Assembly (NCBI GenBank): GCA_005888335.1
Contig: VAWY01000144.1
Location: forward strand, 1 to 44,030
Direction of reading: 5' to 3'
DNA from: Actinomycetota bacterium
GTDB lineage: Bacteria; Actinomycetota; Thermoleophilia; Solirubrobacterales; Solirubrobacteraceae
Length of the DNA: 44,030 nucleotides
This document shows, in pieces, positions 23,028 through 31,098 of this stretch. Positions within the stretch are counted from its first letter, which is position 1, and every line of letters starts with the position of its first letter. The notes under the pieces were generated by a model. It was given only the letters and a program-made list of their open reading frames with translations. It did not search any database and was not told where the DNA came from. The position numbers were made by a program, and so were the translations under genes.

Positions 23028-24764
23028 ATGAGCTTCCTGCAACCCGCACCGCCTCCGTTCGACCTCGACGAGTGGAAGGCCAAGCCCTACCTCGAGCGCC
23101 TGAAGGCCAACTGCCAGGACTGGGCGGTCAACGGCTTCGGCACGCCGGGCGTCGTCTTCCTGCTCTACGCCGTCAAGCTGGTCGTGTTCGTCGTCGCCGC
23201 ATTCTTCGTGATCTCGGTCACGACCCCCGGCGTCGGCGGCCTGGGCGACGTCGGCGACTGGTGGACCCGGCCGATCGTCTACCAGAAGCTCGCCGTCTGG
23301 ACGCTGCTGTGGGAGATCCTCGGCCTCGGCTCGGGGTCGATGCAGCTCGCCGCGCGCTACGGGCCGGTGATCGGCGGGGCGCTGTACTGGCTGCGACCGG
23401 GCACGGTCCGGCTGCCGCCGTGGCCCGACAAGGTGCCGCTGACGCGCGGCTCCCGGCGCACGCGCGTCGACGCCGTGCTGTACGCCGGCGTGCTCGTCTC
23501 GGGCATCCACCTGCTTGTCTCGAGCGGAACCGGCGGCCGGCTCGACCCCGCCGCGATCGCCCTGCTGCTCGCCTTCTGGGCGCTGCTCGGCCTGCGCGAC
23601 AAGGTCTCCTTCCTCGCCGCCCGTCCCGAGGTCTACGGCTTCCTGCTGATCGTCTCGCTGTTCCCGGCCCACAACCTCATCGTGGGCTGGCAGTTCGTCA
23701 TCTTCTTCATCTGGTGGGGCGCGGCGGCCTCCAAGCTCAACCGGCACTTCCCGTACGTCATCGCGGTGATGGTCAGCAACACGCCGTGGAACCGCTCGCG
23801 CAAGGCCAAGGCGCGGCTCTACGAGCGCTACCCCGACGACCTGCGCCCCGGTCGCTCCGCCGCGCTCGGCGCCCATCTCGGGACCGTGATCGAGTTCGGC
23901 CTGCCGCTCGTGCTCATCCTGTCCCACGGCGGCACGATCGGAACGCTCGCGGTGATCGGGATGATCATCTTCCACACCCACATCACCTCGACGTTCGCCC
24001 TCGGCGTGCCCATGGAGTGGAACCTGTTCATGATCTTCAGCGTCCTCTTCCTGTTCGGGCACTACGGGGACGTCCCGTTGTCGACGCTCGACAACCCGCT
24101 GCTGATCGCGGTGCTCGTCGTCGGCGGGGTGCTCATCCCGATCATCGGCAACCTGTTCCCGGAGAAGGTCTCGTTCCTGCCCGGGATGCGCTACTACGCG
24201 GGCAACTGGGCGACGAGCCTGTGGCTGTTCGGCAAGGACACCCAGGCCGAGAAGAAGCTCGACGAGCGCGTCGACAAGGTGGCCACGTCGACCGTCGAGC
24301 AGCTCGCCAAGCTCTACGGGCGCGAGACCGCCGAGTACTTCCTCGAGAAGAGCCTCGCGTTCCGGGCGATGCACAGCCACGGACGCGCGCTCAATGCGCT
24401 GATGGCGCGCGCCGTGGACGACGTCGAGGCCTACGACATCCGCGACGGCGAGCTCGTCTCGGGCATCGTCGCCGGCTGGAACTTCGGCGACGGCCACTTC
24501 CACCACCACCAGCTGCTCGAGGCGGTCCAGGAGCAGTGCGCCTTCGAGCCCGGCGAGCTGCGCGTGGTGGCGCTCGAGGGCCAGCCCGCGCACGTCCAGC
24601 GCCAGCACTACCGCATCCTCGACGCCGCGACCGGGGTGCTCGAGGAGGGCTGGGTCGACGTCGCCGAGATGGTCAAGCGCGGGCCGTGGCTGGAGGGGTC
24701 GTTCGACTTCCCGGTCGACGTCACCACGCGCCGCAGCGCCGACCGCGGCCTGACGCCGGCATGA
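23028..24764 (+). CDS. Multi-pass membrane protein, DUF3556-like
   Basis: A protein of 578 residues. ATG 23028 follows AAGGAGAG with good spacing. Ten or so membrane helices lie between about residues 38 and 385, for example V-F-L-L-Y-A-V-K-L-V-V-F-V-V and F-V-I-F-F-I-W-W-G-A-A. The short loop S-N-T-P-W-N-R-S and the motif F-H-T-H-I-T-S-T-F contain polar residues inside the membrane part. The C-terminal 170 residues are cytosolic and helical. I believe this is the actinobacterial DUF3556 family, whose function is not known to me. Its stop overlaps the next start (ATGA), so it works with the FAD oxidoreductase; a membrane-linked lipid or terpenoid pathway is a guess. Confidence 0.75.
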   Translation: MSFLQPAPPPFDLDEWKAKPYLERLKANCQDWAVNGFGTPGVVFLLYAVKLVVFVVAAFFVISVTTPGVGGLGDVGDWWTRPIVYQKLAVWTLLWEILGLGSGSMQLAARYGPVIGGALYWLRPGTVRLPPWPDKVPLTRGSRRTRVDAVLYAGVLVSGIHLLVSSGTGGRLDPAAIALLLAFWALLGLRDKVSFLAARPEVYGFLLIVSLFPAHNLIVGWQFVIFFIWWGAAASKLNRHFPYVIAVMVSNTPWNRSRKAKARLYERYPDDLRPGRSAALGAHLGTVIEFGLPLVLILSHGGTIGTLAVIGMIIFHTHITSTFALGVPMEWNLFMIFSVLFLFGHYGDVPLSTLDNPLLIAVLVVGGVLIPIIGNLFPEKVSFLPGMRYYAGNWATSLWLFGKDTQAEKKLDERVDKVATSTVEQLAKLYGRETAEYFLEKSLAFRAMHSHGRALNALMARAVDDVEAYDIRDGELVSGIVAGWNFGDGHFHHHQLLEAVQEQCAFEPGELRVVALEGQPAHVQRQHYRILDAATGVLEEGWVDVAEMVKRGPWLEGSFDFPVDVTTRRSADRGLTPA

Positions 24765-26182
24765 GCTCCGCCATCGTGGTCGGCGCCGGCCCGAACGGGC
24801 TGGCCTGCGCGGTCGCGCTCGCCCGCGAGGGCGTCGCCGTGACCGTGCTCGAGGCCGAGGACACCATCGGCGGCGGTGCCCGCAGCGCCGAGCTCACCGT
24901 CCCCGGGCTGCTGCACGACTGCTGCTCGGCAGTGCACCCGATGGCGGTCGGCTCGCCGTTCCTGCGGTCGCTCGGGCTCGAGCGGCACGGGCTCGAGTGG
25001 CGCTGGCCGGAGGTCGACTGCGCGCATCCGCTCGATGACGGCAGCGCGGGAGTGATGTTGCGCTCGCTCGACGCCACCGTGGCGGGGCTCGGCGACGACG
25101 GCGCCGCGTGGCGGCGGGTCTTCGGCGCCCCCGCCCAGTCGTTCGACGCGCTCAGCGAGGACCTGTTCCGCCCCGTCCTGCACGTCCCGCGCCACCCGCT
25201 GCGGCTGACGCGCTTCGGCGTGCCGGCCGCGCTGCCCGCGACCGTGCTGGCGCGCGCCTGGCGCACGCCGCAGGCGCGCGCGCTGTTCGGCGGCGTCGCC
25301 GCGCACGCGCTCGCGCCCCTGACCCGCCCGATGAGCTCGTCGGTCGGCACGGCGCTCATCTGCGCCGGCCACCGCTTCGGCTGGGCGGTGGCGCGCGGCG
25401 GCTCGCAAGCGATCACCAACGCGCTCGCCGCGGTCCTGCGCGAGCACGGGGGGACGATCGAGACCGGCGTGCGCGTGCGCTCGCTGTCCGAGCTGCCCGG
25501 CGCGGACGCGGTCGTGCTCGACCTGGCGCCCGCGCGCGCCGCCGACGTCGCGGGCGAGCGCCTGCCCCGGCGCGTCGAGCGCGCCTACCGGCGCTACCGC
25601 CACGGTCCCGCGGCGTTCAAGGTCGACTTCGCGGTGCAGGGCGGCGTGCCCTGGACGAACGAGGCCTGCCGCCGCGCGGGGACCGTCCACGCCGCCGGGC
25701 CCTTCGAGGAGATCGTCGCCGGCGAGCGCGACATCAACCGCGGGCGGATGCCGGAGCGGCCGTTCGTGCTCGTCTCCCAGCAGTACCTCGCCGACCCCGG
25801 GCGCTCGTCGGGCGACGTGCACCCGCTGTGGGCCTACGCGCACGTCCCGAACGGCTACGACGGCGACGCCGCGCAGGCGATCGTCGACCAGATCGAGCGC
25901 TTCGCACCCGGGTTCCGCGAGCGGATCGTCGCGACGAGGGTGCGCTCGACGCGCGAGATCGCCGCGCGCAACGAGAACTACGTCGGCGGCGACATCATCA
26001 CCGGGGCGAACACGCCGCTGCAGATCGTGATCCGGCCCCGGCTGGCGCTGGACCCGTACAGCACCGGCATCCCCGGGGTCTTCATCTGCTCCGCCGCGAC
26101 GCCGCCCGGCGCCGGGGTGCACGGAATGAACGGCTGCAACGCGGCGCAGTCCGTCCTGCGGCGGCTGCTCCGCCGCCGATGA
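24761..26182 (+). CDS. FAD-dependent oxidoreductase, phytoene-desaturase/CrtI-like
   Basis: A protein of 473 residues. The start has the Rossmann FAD site V-V-G-A-G-P-N-G-L-A-C-A-V-A-L-A-R-E-G, followed by V-L-E-A-E-D-T-I-G-G-G-A-R-S. The late blocks N-E-N-Y-V-G-G-D-I and S-A-A-T-P-P-G-A-G-V-H-G-M-N-G are typical of the NAD(P)/FAD oxidoreductases related to carotenoid desaturases and isomerases. It lacks a signal peptide. The ATG overlaps the TGA of the membrane protein gene, so translation is coupled. The true substrate is unknown; no other carotenoid genes are near. The TGA stop opens the 166-bp palindrome at 26180-26345. Confidence 0.9.
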   Translation: MSSAIVVGAGPNGLACAVALAREGVAVTVLEAEDTIGGGARSAELTVPGLLHDCCSAVHPMAVGSPFLRSLGLERHGLEWRWPEVDCAHPLDDGSAGVMLRSLDATVAGLGDDGAAWRRVFGAPAQSFDALSEDLFRPVLHVPRHPLRLTRFGVPAALPATVLARAWRTPQARALFGGVAAHALAPLTRPMSSSVGTALICAGHRFGWAVARGGSQAITNALAAVLREHGGTIETGVRVRSLSELPGADAVVLDLAPARAADVAGERLPRRVERAYRRYRHGPAAFKVDFAVQGGVPWTNEACRRAGTVHAAGPFEEIVAGERDINRGRMPERPFVLVSQQYLADPGRSSGDVHPLWAYAHVPNGYDGDAAQAIVDQIERFAPGFRERIVATRVRSTREIAARNENYVGGDIITGANTPLQIVIRPRLALDPYSTGIPGVFICSAATPPGAGVHGMNGCNAAQSVLRRLLRRR

Positions 26183-26345
26183 CTGATTCCACAACCCTCG
26201 CACCCGGCTGACCGCGCCTCGCGGCGCCGGATCGCCACCCGCCGAGACCGGCCCGTGCCGCTGGCACTGTGCCGGTCCGGCGTGCGGCGCCCGGCATCCG
26301 CGATCCACGGCCATCCGGGCATGACGGCCGCGGAACCAGCCATCA
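26180..26345. repeat. Stop-to-stop imperfect palindrome, 166 bp
   Basis: It runs from the TGA of the FAD oxidoreductase to the TGA of the convergent M3 peptidase. Arms agree, with small gaps, at CTGATTCC/CTGGTTCC, CCCGG, TCGCGG, GCCGG, CGCC, GCCG and GACCGGC, closing on GTGCC-GCT-GGCAC (26255-26267). I estimate 65-75% identity between arms by eye, less than in the element at 2039-2204. No protein gene is present in this gap. The likely role is termination in both directions. Confidence 0.7.
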
Positions 26346-28151
26346 GTCGATCCGCCCCGCCTCGCGCGCCGCGGCCTCGGCGTCGTCGAGCTGCTCGGCG
26401 ACGAGGTCCAGGCCCGCCGACCAGAAGCCCGGGTCGGAGAGGTCGACCCCCACGATCCGCGCGAGGTCCTCAGGGAGCATCGAGCCGCCCGCGGCCAGCA
26501 TCTCGAGGTAGCTGGGCACGAACGACTCGCCCTCGTCGCGGTAGCGGCGGTACACGCTGAGCGCGAGCAGCTGGCCGTAGGCGTAGGCGTACACGTAGCC
26601 GGGCGTGTTGATGAAGTGGGGGATGTAGCTCCACCAGGTGCGGTAGCCCTCGGTGACCTCGACGGCGTCGCCGAAGAGGTCTTCCTGCGTGCTCGCCCAC
26701 AGCTCGCCGAAGCGGTCGACGCTGAGTTCGCCCACGGAGCGCCGCGTGGTGTGGACGGCGTCCTCGAAGCGGTTCATCGCCGTCTGGCGGAACACCGTGG
26801 CGATCGCGCCCTCGATCGCCTCGGCCAGCAGCGCCAGGCGCGACTCGGGCGTCTCGGCCTGCTCGAGCAGCCGCCCGAAGACGATCGCCTCGCCGAAGAC
26901 GCTGGCGGTCTCGGCGACGGTCAGCGGCGTGTGCTGCTGGAGGATGCCCTGGTGCGCGGCGAACGCGAAGTGCAGGCCGTGGCCGAGCTCGTGGGCGAGC
27001 GTCAGGACGTCGCGGCGCTTGGCGGTGAAGTTGAGCATCACGTAGGGGTGCACGCTGGGCACCGCGGTCGTCGCGAACGCGCCGCCGCGCTTGCCCGGGC
27101 GCACCGGCGCGTCGATCCAGCGCTCGTCGAAGAAGCGGCGCGCCTCGCGCTCGAGCACGGGGCTGAAGCTGGCGAACGCGTCGAGGACGAGGTCGCGCGC
27201 CTCGCCCCAGCGGAAGACCGGCTCCTCGCTGGTCACCGCCGCGGCGCGGTCGAAGTCGGCCAGCTTGGGCACGCCGAGCATCTGGGCCTTGAGGCGGTAC
27301 CAGCGCTGCGGGATCGCCGCGTAGCGCTCCTGCACGGCGCTGACGAGCGCCTCGACGGACTCGTCGGAGACCTCGTTGGCGAGGTTGCGGCTCGAGATCC
27401 ACGTCGGGTAGCCGCGCAGGCGGTCGTCGGTGGCCTTGTCGGCGAGCAGCGTGTTGAGGATGAACGCGCGCGTGCGCAGCCCCGGCGCAAGCGCCTCGGT
27501 CACGTCGCGCGCGGTCTGCTCGCGCACCGAGCGATCAGCCGACGACAGGCGGGCCAGCGCACTGTCGAGCGGCTTGCCGGCCTCGCCGACCTCGATGGCC
27601 GAGACCTGCTCGGCGAACAGCCGCGCCCACGCCGCCCGCGCGCTGACCTGCTTCTCGGTGAGGATCTTCTCCTCGGGCTCGGAGAGCAGGTAGGGGCGGT
27701 AGCGGCGCTCCATGCGTAGGTGGTGGCGGGCGAAGTCGAGCCCCTCGGCGGCCAACAGCTCCTCGGCGCGCTCGTCGTCGAGGGCCGCCCACTCGAGGCC
27801 GAAGAACAGGAGCTTGGTCTCGATCGCCGTCCCTCGCTCCTGGACGCGCTGCAGCAGCGCGCCGCGGGCCGGATCGCTCGTGTCGGTCGAGAAGCGCAGG
27901 CCGGCGTACGTCCCGGCCTTGCCGGCGAGCTCCTCGATCGCCTCGAGCTCGCGCATCGCCTCGACGAGCTGCGGCCCGTCGAGGTCGGCGACGCGCCCGG
28001 CGTAGCGGTCGGCGAACGCGATAGCACGGCGCTCGGCTTCGTCGAGCCAGGCCAGCGCGCCCTCGTCGCCGCGCCCGTCCACGAGCGGGTCGAGATCCCA
28101 GGCGGTCTGGAGGAGGTCGGGGTCTTCGAGGGCGGTCTCGGTGCTGGCCAT
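26343..28151 (-). CDS. M3 family oligoendopeptidase (PepF-like)
   Basis: A protein of 602 residues, the normal length for oligoendopeptidase F. The zinc site is A-H387-E388-L-G-H391-G-L-H-F-A-F, with a third ligand Glu expected about 25-30 residues later in A-E-T-A-S-V-F-G-E. The N-terminal half is helical as in the family, with W-D-L-D-P-L-V near the start. It cuts small peptides in the cytosol; there is no signal. The start lies just past the hairpin at 28153-28178. The gene upstream on the same strand codes for a secreted helical protein and is probably not functionally linked. Confidence 0.94.
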   Translation of the reverse strand: MASTETALEDPDLLQTAWDLDPLVDGRGDEGALAWLDEAERRAIAFADRYAGRVADLDGPQLVEAMRELEAIEELAGKAGTYAGLRFSTDTSDPARGALLQRVQERGTAIETKLLFFGLEWAALDDERAEELLAAEGLDFARHHLRMERRYRPYLLSEPEEKILTEKQVSARAAWARLFAEQVSAIEVGEAGKPLDSALARLSSADRSVREQTARDVTEALAPGLRTRAFILNTLLADKATDDRLRGYPTWISSRNLANEVSDESVEALVSAVQERYAAIPQRWYRLKAQMLGVPKLADFDRAAAVTSEEPVFRWGEARDLVLDAFASFSPVLEREARRFFDERWIDAPVRPGKRGGAFATTAVPSVHPYVMLNFTAKRRDVLTLAHELGHGLHFAFAAHQGILQQHTPLTVAETASVFGEAIVFGRLLEQAETPESRLALLAEAIEGAIATVFRQTAMNRFEDAVHTTRRSVGELSVDRFGELWASTQEDLFGDAVEVTEGYRTWWSYIPHFINTPGYVYAYAYGQLLALSVYRRYRDEGESFVPSYLEMLAAGGSMLPEDLARIVGVDLSDPGFWSAGLDLVAEQLDDAEAAAREAGRID

Positions 28152-28152
28152 G

Positions 28153-28178
28153 GGGCGGGAGACTAGACGCCCCCGCCC
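28153..28178 (-). terminator. GC-rich hairpin between the secreted protein and M3 peptidase genes
   Basis: GGGCGGG (28153-28159) pairs with CCCGCCC (28172-28178) over a 12-base loop. It touches the peptidase start region on the minus strand, so it could terminate the upstream mRNA or hide the peptidase ribosome site. No U-run is present. Confidence 0.35.
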
Positions 28179-28190
28179 GCGCGGCCTGGG

Positions 28191-28850
28191 CTACCGGAAG
28201 CGGCTGGGGAACTGCCTGACGATGCCCCCGCTCAGCGCGTCGGCCATCGCGAGGATGTGATGGTGGACGTGGTCGTAGTCGGTGACGCTCGCCGCGTAGT
28301 GGCCGGTGAGCTCGTCGGACGCCTCCTTGAGCGTCTCGTCGAGGTGCATCTTCATCATCGAGCGCAGCGCGGCGCGCGGCCAGTTGCGCGGGTTGGCCTT
28401 GCTGAGGAAGTCAGCGATCTGGTTGGCGTTCGCGTACCAGGCGGCGTTGGCCTTGGCCAGCGCGGCCTTGTCGCCGGCCTTGGCGGCCTGGAGGACGTCG
28501 ACCGCGCCGAGGATGTGCTGCCTGAGCAGCGCGGTCAGCCGGTTGCCGGCCTTGGCGCCGTAGAACGGCTTGATGGCGTCGCCGATGTCGGTCTGGTTGG
28601 CCAGCAGCCGCGCTTCGGTGGCCTTGAGGTCGGGGTCGCCGGCGGCGAAGCTGACGATCGCCAGGCGCGTCCACGTGATGTGGTCCTCCCACAGCCTGCG
28701 CATGTCGTCGTGGAAGGCCTTCCGCTGGACCGTGGCCTTGGCGGCGGCGTGATGGCTCGCCGGCGTCGCGCCCGCGACGCCCGCGACGGTGAGTGCGCTC
28801 GCGGCCGCGGCGACGGCGATCGGGCGTGAGAGAAAGCGAAGTGAATGCAT
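28191..28850 (-). CDS. Secreted helical protein of unknown function
   Basis: A protein of 219 residues with a signal peptide (M-H-S-L-R-F-L-S-R-P-I, Ala/Val core, A-T-P-A-S-H). The mature part is four or more amphipathic helices with scattered His, Trp and Asp: W-E-D-H-I-T-W-T-R-L-A-I-V-S, W-Y-A-N-A-N-Q-I-A-D-F-L and Y-D-H-V-H-H-H-I-L-A-M-A-D-A-L. This resembles a four-helix-bundle exoprotein, perhaps metal-binding through the H-x-x-H-H-H cluster, but I know no function. A start-less zf-HC2 remnant lies 31 bases upstream on the same strand. Confidence 0.75.
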   Translation of the reverse strand: MHSLRFLSRPIAVAAAASALTVAGVAGATPASHHAAAKATVQRKAFHDDMRRLWEDHITWTRLAIVSFAAGDPDLKATEARLLANQTDIGDAIKPFYGAKAGNRLTALLRQHILGAVDVLQAAKAGDKAALAKANAAWYANANQIADFLSKANPRNWPRAALRSMMKMHLDETLKEASDELTGHYAASVTDYDHVHHHILAMADALSGGIVRQFPSRFR

Positions 28851-28881
28851 GGCCCCGTTGGCGACGCCCGGGGGGCGGTTC

Positions 28882-29055
28882 TTACGCCGGTGGTGTCCGG
28901 CCGCTGACCAGCGCGAGGAGGGAGTCGTGGTCCTCGCGGCAGGCGGCGCAGCCCTCGAGATGGGCGCGCATCACCGGCACGGCGGCCTCGGCGTCCGCGC
29001 CGGCGACCTCGAGCTCGACGTAGCGGTCGAGCGAGCGCCGGCCGAGTGGCCATTC
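28882..29055 (-). pseudogene. zf-HC2 anti-sigma-type remnant without start codon
   Basis: The frame from the TAA at 29058 to the TAA at 28882 codes for W-P-L-G-R-R-S-L-D-R-Y-V-E-L-E-V-A-G-A and then M-R-A-H-L-E-G-C-A-A-C-R-E-D-H-D-S-L-L-A-L, a clear zf-HC2 C-terminal half with the C-x-x-C pair. No ATG, GTG or TTG occurs before the end of the first helix, and the usual N-terminal Cys is missing. An ATG at 29051 exists in another frame, so an indel is possible. The upstream edge is the perfect palindrome at 29053-29074. It would once have bound a sigma factor. Confidence 0.65.
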
Positions 29056-29074
29056 TTACCGCGCGCGGTAAGAA
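29053..29074. promoter_or_regulatory. Perfect 22-bp palindrome upstream of the ferredoxin-reductase-like gene
   Basis: The arm TTCTTACCGCG is followed directly by its exact complement. GGCCA and TGGCC extend the symmetry on both sides after a one-base slip. It ends 29 bases before ATG 29104 and covers the 5' edge of the zf-HC2 remnant. It is probably an operator for the flavoprotein gene; no regulator gene is adjacent. A recombination scar is the alternative. Confidence 0.7.
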
Positions 29075-29103
29075 GTGGCCGCGTGTGATCAGCTACCGGT
29101 GCT

Positions 29104-30330
29104 ATGAGCGAGACACATCTGATCGTCGGCGGCGGGCTGGCCGCGGGCAAGGCGGCCGAGGCGCTGCGCGAGGAGGGCTTCGACGGGCGGATCGTCGTCG
29201 TCACCGAGGAGCGCGAGCGCCCGTACGAGCGCCCGCCGCTGAGCAAGGAGTACCTGCGCCGTGAGGCGCCGCGGGAGAAGATCTACGTCCACGAGGAGGG
29301 CTGGTACGCCGAGCACGACGTCGAGCTGCGCACCGGCGAGCGGGTGGCGTCGATCGACGCCGGCGCGTCGGTGGCGAAGCTCGACTCCGGCGAGGAGCTG
29401 CGCTTCGCCGCGCTGCTGCTGGCCACCGGCGCCGAGCCGCGCCGCCTGCGCGCGCCGGGCGCCGAGCTGGAGGGCGTGCACGTGCTGCGCTCGGTCGACG
29501 ACTCCGACGCGATCAGCGAGCGCCTCGAGCGCGGCGGCGGCCGGCTCGCCGTGGTCGGCGGCGGGTGGATCGGCTGCGAGGTCGCCGCGTCGGCGCGCCA
29601 GCGCGGGCTCGACGTGGTCATGGTCGAGCCGCTCGAGCTTCCGCTGGTGCGCGTGCTCGGGCCGGAGGTGGCCCGCGTCCTGCGCGACGTGCATGCCGAC
29701 CACGGCGTGGAGGTCCTGACCGGGACCGGCGTGGAGGCGTTCGAGGGCGACGGCGCGCTGCGCGCCGTGCGCACGAGCGACGGCCGCTCGATCGAGTGCG
29801 ACTTCGCGGTCGTGGGGATCGGCGTCGCGCCGCGGGTCCAGCTCGCGCAGGACGCCGGGCTCGCGGTCGGCGACGGCGTGCTCGTCGACGCGGCGCTGCG
29901 CACGAGCGCGCCGGGGATCTTCGCGGCGGGTGACGTCGCCGGGCAGGAGCACCCGCGCTACGCCGAGCGCGTGCGCGTCGAGCACTGGGCGAACGCTTTG
30001 AACCAGGGCGCGGCGGCCGGGCGCTCGATGGCCGGGCGCGAGGTCGTGTACGACCGCCTGCCGTACTTCTTCTCCGACCAGTACGACGTGGGCCTGGAGT
30101 ACAGCGGGCTTGCCGGCGCCGACGACGAGCTCGTCGTCCGCGGTGAGCTCGCGCCCGCCGGCTTCATCGCGTTCTGGCTGCGCGACGGGCGCGTGACGGC
30201 CGGGCTGAATCTGAACGTGTGGGATGTGACGGGGCCGATCCAGGAGCTGATCCGGTCGGGCGTGGTGGTCGATCGCGACGCGCTGGCGGATGTCGATACG
30301 CCGTTGGAGTCGTTGGTGGGGGCTGCGTAG
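29104..30330 (+). CDS. FAD-dependent ferredoxin/rubredoxin reductase (BphA4/ThcD type)
   Basis: A protein of 408 residues. FAD site I-V-G-G-G-L-A-A-G-K-A-A-E, then P-Y-E-R-P-P-L-S-K-E-Y-L, the classic oxygenase-coupled reductase block; NAD(P) site V-V-G-G-G-W-I-G-C-E-V-A; late G-I-F-A-A-G-D-V-A and the C-terminal reductase_C region (P-Y-F-F-S-D-Q-Y-D-V-G-L-E-Y-S-G). It passes electrons from NAD(P)H to a small ferredoxin, often for a cytochrome P450 or dioxygenase; neither partner is encoded nearby. No ribosome site is obvious before ATG 29104. Its TAG opens the large palindrome at 30328-30741. Confidence 0.93.
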   Translation: MSETHLIVGGGLAAGKAAEALREEGFDGRIVVVTEERERPYERPPLSKEYLRREAPREKIYVHEEGWYAEHDVELRTGERVASIDAGASVAKLDSGEELRFAALLLATGAEPRRLRAPGAELEGVHVLRSVDDSDAISERLERGGGRLAVVGGGWIGCEVAASARQRGLDVVMVEPLELPLVRVLGPEVARVLRDVHADHGVEVLTGTGVEAFEGDGALRAVRTSDGRSIECDFAVVGIGVAPRVQLAQDAGLAVGDGVLVDAALRTSAPGIFAAGDVAGQEHPRYAERVRVEHWANALNQGAAAGRSMAGREVVYDRLPYFFSDQYDVGLEYSGLAGADDELVVRGELAPAGFIAFWLRDGRVTAGLNLNVWDVTGPIQELIRSGVVVDRDALADVDTPLESLVGAA

Positions 30331-30741
30331 GTCGTTTGGGCGCTCCGCTCGTTTCGTGGGCCGCGGGTCGGGGCGTGGTCCGATGGCACCGAGGGGAACG
30401 CGGCCGGGTCTGCGCCCCGGCCGCCCGGCTCCGTGCGCGGACGCGGCTCCCCGGGGGAGCGAGCGGCTACGCGCCAAGGCTGTCGCGTATGTCAAGAAGC
30501 GCATGACTGTCATGCGCTTCTTGACGCATGCACGCCAGCGGCGCTGGTCCTGGCGCGTTTCCGCTCGCCTCGCGTGGGTGGGGAACGAAACCGCTCACTA
30601 TGCGCCCTTTCGTTCCCCACTCGGGGAGCCGCGACCGCGGACGATGCCGCGCCGCCCGGGCGCGGACCACGATCGGCATCCCCTCGGTGCCACGAGCGCG
30701 GCCGCGACCGGAGCGCGAAAGCGCGCGGGACGCCGCGCCTA
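30328..30741. repeat. Large stop-to-stop inverted repeat with nested hairpins
   Basis: The 408-base gap between two convergent genes has no gene. Centre: GTCAAGAAGCGCATGAC (30491-30507), one T, and its perfect complement (30509-30525). Outward, GCGAGCGG-x-x-ACGCGCCA, then CGCGGCTCCCCG, then GGCACCGAGGGGA recur in inverted order on both sides up to the two TAG stop codons. The right arm is about 50 bases longer because it carries its own hairpin, GTGGGGAACGAAA (30578-30590) and TTTCGTTCCCCAC (30608-30620). It may be a bidirectional terminator or an old inverted element. Confidence 0.8.
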
Positions 30742-31098
30742 ATGCGCCAGCGCCACCCCCAACCACACGATCGCCAGCGAGACCACGAAGATCGCCCCAT
30801 CGAGCACGTGCCACGCCGGCCGCCGGATATGCACGCCGACGAGCACCCCGGCGACAGCCACCAGCGCGAGCTTCACATGCAGCGTCCCATCCGACCAGCG
30901 GTGGTAGTACGACGCCATCTGCGTCCCCGTGACGACCAGGACGGCGAGCGCGACCAGCGTCCCGTACCCAAAGCGCCGCGCCATCGCTCGCATCTGCTCG
31001 GTGCCCCGCGCGACGGGGACGACCGCGGCGACGAGGACGAGCTGGCCGCCGACGAAGAAGGCCATGGCCAAGAGGTGCAGCCAGCGGACGACGGTCAT
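30739..31098 (-). CDS. Small four-helix membrane protein, CopD-like
   Basis: A protein of 119 residues. Four membrane segments: R-W-L-H-L-L-A-M-A-F-F-V-G-G-Q-L-V-L, L-V-A-L-A-V-L-V-V-T-G-T, V-K-L-A-L-V-A-V-A-G-V-L-V-G and F-V-V-S-L-A-I-V-W-L-G-V. His in the first helix and the G-G-Q, with a Y-Y-H-R-W loop, recall CopD/HemJ-type membrane proteins, which may bind heme or copper, but the match is loose. The start overlaps the TGA of the MFS gene by ATGA, so it is coupled to that exporter. Confidence 0.8.
   Translation of the reverse strand: MTVVRWLHLLAMAFFVGGQLVLVAAVVPVARGTEQMRAMARRFGYGTLVALAVLVVTGTQMASYYHRWSDGTLHVKLALVAVAGVLVGVHIRRPAWHVLDGAIFVVSLAIVWLGVALAH

Noticed and set aside
21905..26182. 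A single giant plus-strand frame ending in the oxidoreductase
   Set aside because: Only the part from ATG 24761 is protein-like; the rest runs antisense to the AraC gene and out of frame with the membrane protein gene.
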